Below the pieces are notes generated by a model. That model was not told where the DNA came from and made no database searches. It worked only from the letters and a program-made list of their open reading frames with translations. A DNA stretch of 10,065 nucleotides, taken from Planctomycetota bacterium. Lineage in GTDB: Bacteria; Planctomycetota; GCA-002687715; DRQF01. Positions 1 through 7,235 of the stretch are shown piece after piece. Made by a program: the position numbers and the translations under genes. The stretch lies in assembly GCA_024275615.1 (NCBI GenBank), contig JAJRYU010000303.1, forward strand, positions 1 to 10,065, in the 5' to 3' direction. Within the stretch, counting starts at the first letter, position 1; every line of letters starts with the position of its first letter.

Positions 1-742
1 CCCATTGAGCGAAGACTGTGCCGACTATTCCCAGAGCCACGATCTTCATCAAATCCGCCAAACTCGTGGGACGAGCCACGGACGCCTGATAGCCTTCGAC
101 ACTGGCGCGGCAGGCGTCGAGAGTCTCGCGGTCGGCGCCTATCTTTTCGTCCATCATTTTTTCTCGACCGGCAAACCACAACAGCACAGCCATCCAAACG
201 TTGGCGACGGCAACATCGACAACGACCATCATTTGAAAGGTACTGCCATCGACGCCGACGCTTTCACCGATGGCGATCATATTCGCTGCGCCGCCGATCC
301 AAGACCCTGAAAGAGCAGCAAGGCCTTTCCATGCTTCTTCACCCATATCTTCGGGAATAAGCCCATGGAGTAGTAAGTAGGCGATTGGTCCACCGATGAC
401 GATGGTGATGGTTGCCGTCAGAAAAAGCAGGCCAGCGTTGCGCCCCAGGCGAATGATGGCCGGGATGTCCACACTCAAGGTGAGAAGCAAGAGACTCGTT
501 GGCAGGAACCAGACCTTGATAAAGGTGTAGACTGGCGAGGTGATGGGGATGACGCCGGTGTTTGAAAAAAGCGTCGGCACGAAATAAGCGAAAACCAGAA
601 AGGGCACGATTCTAAACATTCGTTTGCCCACAGGATGATCCAGGGCGGCAAAGAGCACAGCAAGGATAGCCAGCAAGACAGCCACCACCGCCATGGGGTG
701 CTCAATGAGGGAGCCAGAGAGAAACATCGGGTTGACGGTCAT
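1..742 (-). CDS. DUF819 (YjcL-like) integral membrane protein, C-terminus cut by the window edge
   Basis: I translated this from the complementary strand. It is open from ATG at 742-740 to the left edge, giving 247 residues of a family that usually runs to about 400. The protein is very hydrophobic, with likely membrane segments at about residues 16-35, 43-61, 70-93, 102-125, 168-190 and 228-247. The stretch GSWIGGAANMIAIGES (146-161) is the Gly/Asn-rich signature I associate with DUF819 proteins, which resemble transporters or permeases but have no established substrate. A charged segment at about 192-225 should be a loop. The gene lies downstream of the peptide transporter on the same strand, 80 bases away, with a hairpin between them. 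No good ribosome binding site precedes ATG 742, and Met6 has none either, so the exact start is uncertain. Family assignment is from motif recall; transport function is inferred. Confidence 0.8.
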   Translation of the reverse strand, partial: MTVNPMFLSGSLIEHPMAVVAVLLAILAVLFAALDHPVGKRMFRIVPFLVFAYFVPTLFSNTGVIPITSPVYTFIKVWFLPTSLLLLTLSVDIPAIIRLGRNAGLLFLTATITIVIGGPIAYLLLHGLIPEDMGEEAWKGLAALSGSWIGGAANMIAIGESVGVDGSTFQMMVVVDVAVANVWMAVLLWFAGREKMMDEKIGADRETLDACRASVEGYQASVARPTSLADLMKIVALGIVGTVFAQW

Positions 743-768
743 GGGCGCGGAGTCTCTTGGTTATGGAA

Positions 769-796
769 AACGGCGCCGCGAGGGGGCGGCGCCGTT
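769..796 (-). terminator. GC-rich hairpin, probable rho-independent terminator of the peptide transporter gene
   Basis: Arms 769-779 (AACGGCGCCGC) and 786-796 (GCGGCGCCGTT) are perfectly complementary over 11 bp around a six-base loop. Read on the minus strand, the hairpin begins 27 bases after the transporter stop codon and is followed by a short T run (GTTTTCC). On the plus strand no T tract follows. The tract is short, so termination may be partial. The hairpin ends only 26 bases before the DUF819 start. Confidence 0.7.
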
Positions 797-822
797 GGTT
801 GGATTAGGTGACTGATTCGATC

Positions 823-2919
823 TTAGTTCTGCGGTTCGTCTTCATGCATCCAGCGTTTCAGAACTGGCACGAGGGCAAAACAGATGATCGACGACACGAT
901 GGCTGCTATGGCGATCTTGCCAAAGACGTCGCCGTAGGTGTTGACGGTGTCCACGGGGGCTGGCAAGACGCCGCCAGATTCACCGCCACCGTGCTCGATT
1001 CCCGTCAAGCTGGCAATCATGCCTGCCAAGAAGTTCGAAAATGCTGTCGCCAAGAACCAGGCACCCATGACCGTACTAACGATGGCTTTGGGAGAGAGTT
1101 TGGTCACCATGGAAAGCCCCACAGGAGACAGGCATAGTTCGCCTGTTGTCTGCAGCAGATAACCCAAGAAAATCCACGACATGGCACTCATGCCCCGGGC
1201 GTCCGCAGTATGAGCTCCCCACCAAAAGGCAGTAAAACCTAACCCGAGTTGCAACAAGCCCAATGCGAACTTGAGCGGTGTGCTTGGTTCGATGCCTCTC
1301 GCCCCCAAGAAAGCCCAGAGCCAAGTAAAGACCAAACCGAAGAGAATGATATAGATCGGGTTGATGGCCTGAAAGACACTGGCCGGTATTTCCGAACCAC
1401 CCACGCCCATGCCAACATTGTCCTTAGTGATCGTCCAGTCAATTTTCTTGTGCTTATCTTCGGCATTCTTGCTGCGCGCGTGCTCTCTAAGAGCAGTCAA
1501 GGCTGTCATACTGAAGTACTCGGTCGTCTTGAGCGCATCGCCCGTCTTTTTGTTTTTTTCCGTTTCTTCGGCGTGTTTCTTCAGGCTATCACTGTCGTCC
1601 TTGGCAATGCGCTTGAGTTTTTCCGCCATCGTTTTCTTCTTGACGGCGAAGAACGACTCAGACGCCGTGCCATTCATCTCCGGGTGAGAATTCGATAGCC
1701 CCAGTTGTTCTTGAGACAGAATCGGCAGATCATCGTTCTCTCCACCTTGGGTCAGAACAGTCCTCATTGTGATGGTTTTGCCAACTTCGTCTTCTTGGAT
1801 CGTACGATCTTCAAGGACGCGATCGACATTGCGATCGGTGAAGAGGTTCACAGACGTACCTGCCTGTTCAAAGAATGCCCAAAAGAGGAGGGAAAAGAAC
1901 ATCATGATGAGGACGACGAAGAGCCGTTCTCGGGCGATCTTCTCGGCACCGAAGGCGTATTTGATGAGATAGAGAAATGCGGCTCCGCCGAAAATAGAGA
2001 GCATCAAGCCAGCGACTTCATTCTTCTGGACCAGCAAGGAGAAGATAGGAATGGAGATGACCACACCCAAGTAGACAGCCATGTCGGCGCGAATCAAGCC
2101 AAAGACTTTTCGCTTAGCAGCTTCTGGATTCTTAGGGCGTCCTGCTGCGTCCGGGATACCACCACGCTGCAAGGCCATAAACGCAACACCCGCCGAAATG
2201 ATGAGAGCAACAGAGACGATGACGTAGAGCGTCATGAGAGCAGGATGAGCTCCCAATTGTGTGAATATCATGGCACCAGCAGTCAGCGCGGATGTGCCCA
2301 GGATCAAACCTTGCGCCAAGCCGCGAGGCGCCCAAAAGACCGCTAATCCCGTGAGCATGCCAATCGTTGCCAAACCGAATCCGTAGTGCCACCCGAAGGT
2401 TTCGCCAACGTAACCACAAAGCAAGGGCGCGATCGCAGCACCCAAGTTGATCCCCATATAGAAAATCGTGAATCCACGGTCCCGCTTTTCGGATCCAGCC
2501 GGGTAGAGTTCGCCGACAATTGTGGAAATGTTGGGCTTGAAAAAACCGTTGCCGACGATCAAGAGGGCCAGAGCGCCAAAGAAGAACACATCTTCTTCGA
2601 TCGTCATGACCAAGTGGCCTGCGGCCATCAAGATGCCGCCAAGAATCACCGACTTGCGGGCGCCCAAGAGGCGGTCGGCGATCATGCCACCAATGAAGGG
2701 TGTGGCGTAAACCAGGGCAGTGTAGGCGCCGTAGACGGCAATGGCTTGTTTGTCTCCATAGCCAAGGAATCCCTTGATCATGTAGAGAGTCAGGAGGGCT
2801 CTCATGCCGTAGTATGAGAAGCGCTCCCACATTTCGGCAAAGAAGAGGGTAAAAAGGCCACTGGGGTGGCCGAACAGCTCACCTTGAACAGGGGTGGCTT
2901 GGCTGGAAGAGTCAGACAT
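823..2919 (-). CDS. POT/PTR2-family proton-dependent oligopeptide transporter with a large hydrophilic insert
   Basis: This is a cytoplasmic membrane symporter of the major facilitator superfamily, expected to import di- and tripeptides with protons. The POT signature is present: EMWERFSYYGMRALL at residues 29-43 contains the ExxERF motif (E29, E32, R33). GNGFFKPNISTIVGELY lies at 123-139, and FWAFFEQAGTSVNLFTDRN (346-364) and IPASVFQAINP (511-521) are the conserved segments around helices 7 and 8. Bacterial POT proteins are usually about 450-520 residues; this one has 698. Most of the excess is a charged, Lys/Glu-rich stretch at about 368-510 between those two segments, where homologues have only a short loop. 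A second, smaller insertion is a Gly-rich loop near 641-655. The start at 2919 has only a weak purine-rich site upstream (AAGGAA). The gene diverges from the methyltransferase gene and ends in TAA before a hairpin. The family call is firm; the substrate is inferred. Confidence 0.93.
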   Translation of the reverse strand: MSDSSSQATPVQGELFGHPSGLFTLFFAEMWERFSYYGMRALLTLYMIKGFLGYGDKQAIAVYGAYTALVYATPFIGGMIADRLLGARKSVILGGILMAAGHLVMTIEEDVFFFGALALLIVGNGFFKPNISTIVGELYPAGSEKRDRGFTIFYMGINLGAAIAPLLCGYVGETFGWHYGFGLATIGMLTGLAVFWAPRGLAQGLILGTSALTAGAMIFTQLGAHPALMTLYVIVSVALIISAGVAFMALQRGGIPDAAGRPKNPEAAKRKVFGLIRADMAVYLGVVISIPIFSLLVQKNEVAGLMLSIFGGAAFLYLIKYAFGAEKIARERLFVVLIMMFFSLLFWAFFEQAGTSVNLFTDRNVDRVLEDRTIQEDEVGKTITMRTVLTQGGENDDLPILSQEQLGLSNSHPEMNGTASESFFAVKKKTMAEKLKRIAKDDSDSLKKHAEETEKNKKTGDALKTTEYFSMTALTALREHARSKNAEDKHKKIDWTITKDNVGMGVGGSEIPASVFQAINPIYIILFGLVFTWLWAFLGARGIEPSTPLKFALGLLQLGLGFTAFWWGAHTADARGMSAMSWIFLGYLLQTTGELCLSPVGLSMVTKLSPKAIVSTVMGAWFLATAFSNFLAGMIASLTGIEHGGGESGGVLPAPVDTVNTYGDVFGKIAIAAIVSSIICFALVPVLKRWMHEDEPQN

Positions 2920-2950
2920 TCAGTTTGGTTCCGTTTCCTTGATCCGCTCC

Positions 2951-2990
2951 CGGCATTTGCCGAGAAAAAGACCGCTTTTCCCAACTTGGG
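2951..2990. repeat. Two short inverted repeats in the leader of the peptide transporter gene
   Basis: CGGCATTTGCCG (2951-2962) has 5-bp arms around TT, and CCCAACTTGGG (2980-2990) has 5-bp arms around one base. Both lie 30-70 bases upstream of the transporter start, where its promoter or 5' leader should be. They could be operator half-sites, weak hairpins or chance. I found no convincing -35/-10 pair for the minus strand here. Confidence 0.3.
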
Positions 2991-3092
2991 GTCGCGGCCT
3001 ATCTTGCGTCGGAATTTAGCCGATGGGGGGGATTTCGTCCACTCTGATGGTCTGCCCAGGGAAAAGAGTCAAGAAAAGCGTGGAGAGTCACG

Positions 3093-3121
3093 TTGAAGCC
3101 GGGCCTCATCCGATAGAAAAT
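3093..3121 (+). promoter_or_regulatory. Candidate sigma70-type promoter for the methyltransferase/ATP-grasp operon
   Basis: TTGAAG (3093-3098, four of six matches to TTGACA) and GAAAAT (3116-3121, four of six to TATAAT) are separated by 17 bases. A start near 3128 would leave a leader of about 35 bases before the methyltransferase ATG at 3163. The fit is plausible but not strong, and the consensus used by this organism is unknown. Confidence 0.35.
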
Positions 3122-3162
3122 GGGCGACAAGGAACACTCATGTTTCCATTTGAGGACAAACG

Positions 3163-3936
3163 ATGGCGATGAAGTACGGTGGGTTGAAGCGCTACAGCCT
3201 GAAATGGTGGCTGGCTTTGCCCTTTTCCTACAGGGACATAAAAAAGCGCCTGTCACCAAGGGATTCCATGGTGCATGCCCAGAGTTACTGGTTCTACGGT
3301 GATTTACCCCGATTGCACCCCCAGGAAGTGTTCCCGAAGGCGGCTCATGCCGATTATTCAGTCCTGAACTCCGGTCGTCGAGATCCGACGACATCCACGA
3401 CTCTCTATGAGTTGAATTGCATCCTCATGGGGCTGTCCCACATTGGCGCCAGGAAAATCGTTGAAGTTGGGACATTCGACGGCAACACCACCCTTAACAT
3501 GGCGGCCAATGTGGGCGAGGGAGGAGAGGTGGTAACCCTCGATTTGCCCTTGGAGGACCAAGAGCCAGATTTGGAACTCAAGATTGATGCCTCACTCCGC
3601 AACGTGACGAATCGCCAGATCGTTGGCGAGCAGTATTTGGAGCGCCCGGAAAAAGAGCGCATTACTCAGGTTTTCGGGGATTCAGGCAAACTTGACTGGT
3701 CGACCTTGGGGGGGCCTTTCGACATGGCATTCATCGATGGCTGTCATGCCTATGAATACGTGAAGAGCGATACGGAAAACGCCTTGAGTGTCTTGCGTCC
3801 TGGAGGTTTGGTCATGTGGCATGATTACGCCGAAATGGAGGATGTGTCGCGTGCTGTTGACGAATTCAGAAATCGTTTCGACAACATTTGTGCTTTGCAA
3901 GGAACCCGTTTAGCAATTGGATTTGTCAAATCCTGA
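3163..3936 (+). CDS. Class I SAM-dependent methyltransferase (Methyltransf_24-like)
   Basis: This 257-residue protein has a Rossmann-type methyltransferase fold in its C-terminal two thirds. Motif I is VEVGTFDGNTT (100-110), the glycine-rich SAM loop. The acidic end of strand 2 is VTLDL (D127). FIDGCHAYEYVKSD (190-203) and LRPGGLVMWHDY (211-222) match the post-motif pattern of Methyltransf_24 and CmcI-like enzymes, where the Asp and His residues can help bind a metal or the substrate. The first 85 or so residues carry no motif I recognise and may form a substrate lid. There is no signal peptide, so it is probably cytoplasmic. ATG 3163 is preceded by GAGG at 3152-3155, seven bases away. The stop overlaps the ribosome binding site of the next gene, which argues for co-transcription and a shared pathway. 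The substrate cannot be told from sequence; small molecule, sugar and peptide are all possible. Confidence 0.85.
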   Translation: MAMKYGGLKRYSLKWWLALPFSYRDIKKRLSPRDSMVHAQSYWFYGDLPRLHPQEVFPKAAHADYSVLNSGRRDPTTSTTLYELNCILMGLSHIGARKIVEVGTFDGNTTLNMAANVGEGGEVVTLDLPLEDQEPDLELKIDASLRNVTNRQIVGEQYLERPEKERITQVFGDSGKLDWSTLGGPFDMAFIDGCHAYEYVKSDTENALSVLRPGGLVMWHDYAEMEDVSRAVDEFRNRFDNICALQGTRLAIGFVKS

Positions 3937-3943
3937 GGCAAGA

Positions 3944-4195
3944 ATGAAAGAGGAGCGACGTAGAGTACTCGTTCTCGATGGCGACCAGGCGTCCTCCTAT
4001 GCCATTGTCCGTTCACTTGCGCGCCACGGTCTTGATGTTTGTGTGGCGGATTGCCTTCAGACTTGTCTCGCCTCCAAGTCTCGGCAAGTCACTCGTTCGC
4101 TCAGGTATCCAGCTCCCAAAGAAGATCCTCAGGGTTTCATCGCATGGCTCCGCGATGAATTGGTCAAGACAGAATATGCCTACGTCATTCTGTGA
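3944..4195 (+). CDS. N-terminal (pre-ATP-grasp) fragment of an ATP-grasp ligase, separated from the rest by a frameshift
   Basis: This 83-residue reading frame starts with RRRVLVLDGDQASSYAIVRS, the first strand and helix of the fold that precedes an ATP-grasp domain in carboligase-like proteins (COG3919 type). It ends at YAYVIL followed by TGA. The next frame opens with VTDDTLQPIV, exactly the continuation expected in this family (a pattern like VLPVTDxT), so the two pieces belong to one protein. I chose ATG 3944 because GAGG at 3935-3938 sits five bases upstream, overlapping the methyltransferase stop; a TTG at 3917 is in frame but has no such site and lies inside the upstream gene. Alone, this piece lacks any catalytic residue. 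It is either half of a broken gene or the result of a one-base sequence error. Confidence 0.7.
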   Translation: MKEERRRVLVLDGDQASSYAIVRSLARHGLDVCVADCLQTCLASKSRQVTRSLRYPAPKEDPQGFIAWLRDELVKTEYAYVIL

Positions 4196-5691
4196 CCGAT
4201 GACACCTTGCAGCCCATCGTTGCAGCTCGAGGTGAACTCTCTGCTCATTGCCGGATCGCCATGGCACCCCAACGGGCCCACGAAATCTGCAGCAACAAGT
4301 CTGAGACCTTTGATCTCGCTGAGTCTCTGGGCATTGACGTTCCAGAGCGCCTTGTAGTTGATTCCATGGAACAGGGGGCCAAGCACGGTTTTGCCTATCC
4401 TGTGGTGGTGAAACCCAATCAATCCGTTGTCGATAACGGCACCGGCGAGCGCCGTGCCTTGAGTGTACGCTATGCTCAAAATCCTCAAGAACTGACGACG
4501 TTGCTTAGTGAGAATCTGAAATACGGGCCGGTGATTCTGCAAGAGTACGCTGGTGGTGTGGGTGTGGGAATTGAAGTTCTCGTTGACCACGGTGAGGTTG
4601 TCGCAGCATTTCAACACCGACGACTTCATGAGTGGCCGCTCACGGGAGGTGGTTCAAGCTACCGGGAAAGCATGGCTTTGGATGACTCCATGTTGGCGTC
4701 CGCAAGGGCCTTGATGAAATCCATGAGCTATCACGGCGTTGCCATGGTGGAATTCAAGTTCGACGTTCAAGCCGATAAACGTTGGTTGATGGAAATCAAT
4801 GGTCGTTTCTGGGGGTCCTTGGCCCTTTGTGTTCATGCCGGGGCCAATTTTCCGGCTTGGCTTTTTGATTTGGACGTCGACAAGAAGCGACCAAGGGATA
4901 CGACGTATCAGGTGGGCATTCGCAGTCGAAGGTTTTCCCGCGATCTCTTTTGGGCTATCGAAGTGCTTCGAAAAACGGACCCCAATCCGCTGATTCACTG
5001 GCCACCGCGGTATCAGGGAGTCACCACATGGCTCGGCATGTTTCATCCTCGTCATCGTTTCGATGTGCAGAATTGGCGTGACAGAGCACCCGGTTGGTTT
5101 GATTTTAAGAACAGCTTGACTCTACTCCTCGCTCGCATAAGAGAGCGAAAACAGAAGCAAAAGATGCTTCAAGAAATGCGCGACTTACGTGGTGATGAGT
5201 CGGCGCTGCGCGAGCGACTAAGAGGAGTCAAAAGTGTACTTTTTTTATGCTACGGAAACATCAACCGGAGTGCCTTGGCCGCCGTTGACCTGGAGCAACG
5301 GCTGCCAAAAGGGGCGACACTCACGATCGAGAGCACTGGCTTTCACGATCATGTTGGCAGACCAGCGGACAAGAACATGCTGATGACAGCAAAAGGTGTA
5401 GGACTTGACTTGACGGAATGTCGGTCGACTCGCATTGATCAAGCCATGGTTGATCGAGCCGATCTCATCTTGGCCATGGATGTCACTCACCTCTTGAAAC
5501 TGCATAAGGACTTTCCCGAAGCGCTCACCAAGACCTTGCTGCACGCCACTTTCGATTCCGGAAACGATGTGGACATTGAGATTTGCGATCCCTATGGCGC
5601 AGCACCTGAAATCTTCGAAAACTGTCTGAAAAGAGTCGTGGCAGCGAATTCAGGGCTACTTGGGTTGCTAGAGGAAACCACTCCTGGATAG
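4192..5691 (+). CDS. ATP-grasp carboxylate ligase domain fused to a low-molecular-weight protein tyrosine phosphatase domain
   Basis: Counting from GTG 4192 there are 499 residues. The ATP-grasp part spans about 1-230: CSNKSET (Lys36) and VVVKPNQS (Lys74) fit the nucleotide-binding lysines, LQEYAGG (Glu118) the adenine-side hinge, and MVEFKF (Glu187) with MEINGRFWGS (Glu201, Asn203) the Mg-binding residues. Such enzymes form an acyl-phosphate and join it to an amine or similar nucleophile. Residues 231-345 form a linker with a basic helical stretch. From about 346, VLFLCYGNINRSALA holds the CX5R(S) phosphatase loop (Cys353, Arg359, Ser360), and ICDPYG supplies the general-acid Asp466, so the phosphatase domain looks catalytically complete. 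No ribosome binding site precedes GTG 4192, which overlaps the upstream stop (GTGA). The true protein should start at 3944 and be about 582 residues. The ligase substrate is unknown; COG3919-like membership is from motif recall. Confidence 0.85.
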   Translation: MTDDTLQPIVAARGELSAHCRIAMAPQRAHEICSNKSETFDLAESLGIDVPERLVVDSMEQGAKHGFAYPVVVKPNQSVVDNGTGERRALSVRYAQNPQELTTLLSENLKYGPVILQEYAGGVGVGIEVLVDHGEVVAAFQHRRLHEWPLTGGGSSYRESMALDDSMLASARALMKSMSYHGVAMVEFKFDVQADKRWLMEINGRFWGSLALCVHAGANFPAWLFDLDVDKKRPRDTTYQVGIRSRRFSRDLFWAIEVLRKTDPNPLIHWPPRYQGVTTWLGMFHPRHRFDVQNWRDRAPGWFDFKNSLTLLLARIRERKQKQKMLQEMRDLRGDESALRERLRGVKSVLFLCYGNINRSALAAVDLEQRLPKGATLTIESTGFHDHVGRPADKNMLMTAKGVGLDLTECRSTRIDQAMVDRADLILAMDVTHLLKLHKDFPEALTKTLLHATFDSGNDVDIEICDPYGAAPEIFENCLKRVVAANSGLLGLLEETTPG

Positions 5692-5798
5692 ATATCCAAC
5701 GCAGATCTACCAAGGAGTTTCGCAAGGTTCTTGCCACATCGTTGGTCCATAAGTTAAACCTTGCATGCTAGACCTCTTGGCCGCTTGCCCAGATTATA

Positions 5799-5869
5799 GG
5801 GTGCCCCAAGCTGGTAACGACGCCGATTCGCTATCGATTAAATTCCCACTGGGCGCTTCATAGGCACCC
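5799..5869. repeat. Seven-base inverted repeat in the leader upstream of fbaB
   Basis: GGGTGCC (5799-5805) and GGCACCC (5863-5869) are perfectly complementary and enclose 57 bases; the right arm ends 23 bases before the fbaB ATG. The rest of the 201-base gap (5692-5892) has a small hairpin (GCAAG/CTTGC, 5722-5734) without a T tract and an A/T-rich GATTATAG at 5792-5799. I see no convincing complete promoter and no terminator for the upstream gene. Confidence 0.25.
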
Positions 5870-5892
5870 GAGACTTAGTAGCAGGAACAATT

Positions 5893-6945
5893 ATGTACAG
5901 CAGCATACAAGACATTCTGGCTGACCAAGCTGAGCATCTCCTCGGTCACACTTGCAGCACTGTTTCCAAGGACAGACTTCACTTACCGGGCGCAGACACC
6001 GTCGATCGTTGCATGGTGGAATCCGATCGGCAGACGCCGGTTTTGGGCAGCATGCAAAGGCTTCTCAATCACGGCCGCTTATCCGGCACTGGTTACGTTT
6101 CTATTCTTCCGGTTGATCAGGGGATCGAGCACACAGCGGCCGCTTCGTTTGCTCCCAACGTCGACTATTTCGATCCAGAAAATATCGTCAAACTAGCCAT
6201 CGAAGGGGGCTGCAACGGTGTTGCTTCCACGTTGGGTGTCCTGGGCTCGGTGGCGCGGAAATACGCGCACAAAATCCCATTCATTTTGAAGTTCAATCAC
6301 AACGAACTGATGACCACGCCCAATACTTTCGAGCAGATTAGTTTTGCCAGTATTGACCAAGCGTTTGAAATGGGCTGTGTCGGCGTTGGCGCGACAATCT
6401 ACTTTGGTTCGGACGATTCATGTCGTCAGATTCAAGAAGTATCAGCGGCTTTCGAAAGAGCCCACGAACTAGGGATGATCACCATTCTTTGGTGCTATCT
6501 GCGCAATCCTCTCTTCAAGGTCGATGGCGTGGACTATCACGATGCTGCCGACTTGACTGGGCAAGCCAACCACCTCGGTGTCACGATCAAGGCCGACATC
6601 ATCAAACAGAAATTGCCCACCAAAAATGGCGGCTTCAACGCCATCAAGACTGGCAAGACCCACAAGTTGGTCTACGACAAACTGACAACCGATCATCCCA
6701 TCGATCTTTGCCGCTGGCAGGTCGTTAACAACTACATGGGGCGCATTGGCCTTATCAACTCTGGAGGCGCGGCCGGGAACAACGATCTTCAGGACGCCGT
6801 CGCGACCGCTGTGATCAACAAACGAGCTGGGGGCATGGGACTCATATCCGGACGGAAGGCATTTCAGAAACCCCTAGCAGATGGAGTGAAACTCTTGAAT
6901 GCCATTCAAGACGTTTACGCCTGTGGCGAGGTGACCATCGCTTAG
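5893..6945 (+). CDS. fbaB: Class I fructose-bisphosphate aldolase, FbaB (DhnA) type
   Basis: The enzyme cleaves fructose 1,6-bisphosphate to glyceraldehyde 3-phosphate and dihydroxyacetone phosphate, and runs in reverse for gluconeogenesis, through a lysine Schiff base in the cytosol (EC 4.1.2.13). At 350 residues it has the same length as E. coli FbaB as I remember it, and the resemblance is close throughout: GTGYVSILPVDQGIEH (65-80), KFNHNE (133-138), VGATIYFGS (165-173), AFERAHELGM (186-195), DLTGQANHLG (220-229), GLINSGGAAG (286-295) and NKRAGGMGLISGRKAF (309-324). The Schiff-base lysine is most likely Lys238 in ADIIKQK. AGGA at 5883-5886 lies six bases before the ATG. It is flanked by a 201-base gap and a terminator, so it is probably monocistronic. 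Nothing looks damaged. Confidence 0.97.
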   Translation: MYSSIQDILADQAEHLLGHTCSTVSKDRLHLPGADTVDRCMVESDRQTPVLGSMQRLLNHGRLSGTGYVSILPVDQGIEHTAAASFAPNVDYFDPENIVKLAIEGGCNGVASTLGVLGSVARKYAHKIPFILKFNHNELMTTPNTFEQISFASIDQAFEMGCVGVGATIYFGSDDSCRQIQEVSAAFERAHELGMITILWCYLRNPLFKVDGVDYHDAADLTGQANHLGVTIKADIIKQKLPTKNGGFNAIKTGKTHKLVYDKLTTDHPIDLCRWQVVNNYMGRIGLINSGGAAGNNDLQDAVATAVINKRAGGMGLISGRKAFQKPLADGVKLLNAIQDVYACGEVTIA

Positions 6946-6971
6946 TCGAGAATCGAATATTCATGCACATG

Positions 6972-7009
6972 GGGACCCACAAGTCTGAAAGGGCTAGGGT
7001 CCCTTTTTT
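6972..7009 (+). terminator. Rho-independent terminator of fbaB
   Basis: Arms GGGACCC (6972-6978) and GGGTCCC (6997-7003) pair perfectly across an 18-base loop and are followed at once by six T residues (7004-7009). A competing shorter fold pairs AAAGGG (6988-6993) with CCCTTT (7001-7006). Position, 27 bases after the fbaB stop, and the T tract make this a convincing terminator. Confidence 0.8.
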
Positions 7010-7102
7010 GTTGGGCATGGCAAGTCAAGCAAGACTCTGCTTTTGCGTCGATTGCCACATTGATTCGAGCGGAAACGACGACGACACGGAACAGTCTTTA
7101 AC

Positions 7103-7130
7103 TTGAGGCAATATATAGCAAAAGTATAAA
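7103..7130 (+). promoter_or_regulatory. Candidate sigma70-type promoter for the secreted-protein gene
   Basis: TTGAGG (7103-7108) and TATAAA (7125-7130) are 16 bases apart in the most A/T-rich part of the gap. Transcription from about 7137 would give a leader of about 165 bases before ATG 7302, long enough to hold the inverted repeats at 7182-7273. Confidence 0.45.
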
Positions 7131-7235
7131 AGCTTTCGCAAAAAGACACCGACGCCCTAAAACGGCCGCAGGTGGGTCCACATCAGGCAACCAGGAGGCA
7201 TGGCAACTTGTCGCTTTTTGGTGGCAAGGAGCTGA

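Noticed and set aside
1705..2346. 213-codon plus-strand open frame opposite the peptide transporter gene
   Set aside because: Its product is charged, without recognisable motifs, and lies wholly antisense to a clearly conserved POT gene.
2132..2830. 232-codon minus-strand frame inside the transporter gene
   Set aside because: It is the same strand read in another frame; the His/Arg/Trp-rich product is typical of a shadow and the POT frame carries all the conserved motifs.
4186..4197. Programmed -1 ribosomal frameshifting to join the two ATP-grasp frames
   Set aside because: The junction ATTCTGTGACC has no slippery heptamer, and one missing G explains it more simply.
4180..4629. 149-codon minus-strand frame over the ATP-grasp gene
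   Set aside because: It is antisense to well-conserved ATP-grasp residues and has no recognisable domain.
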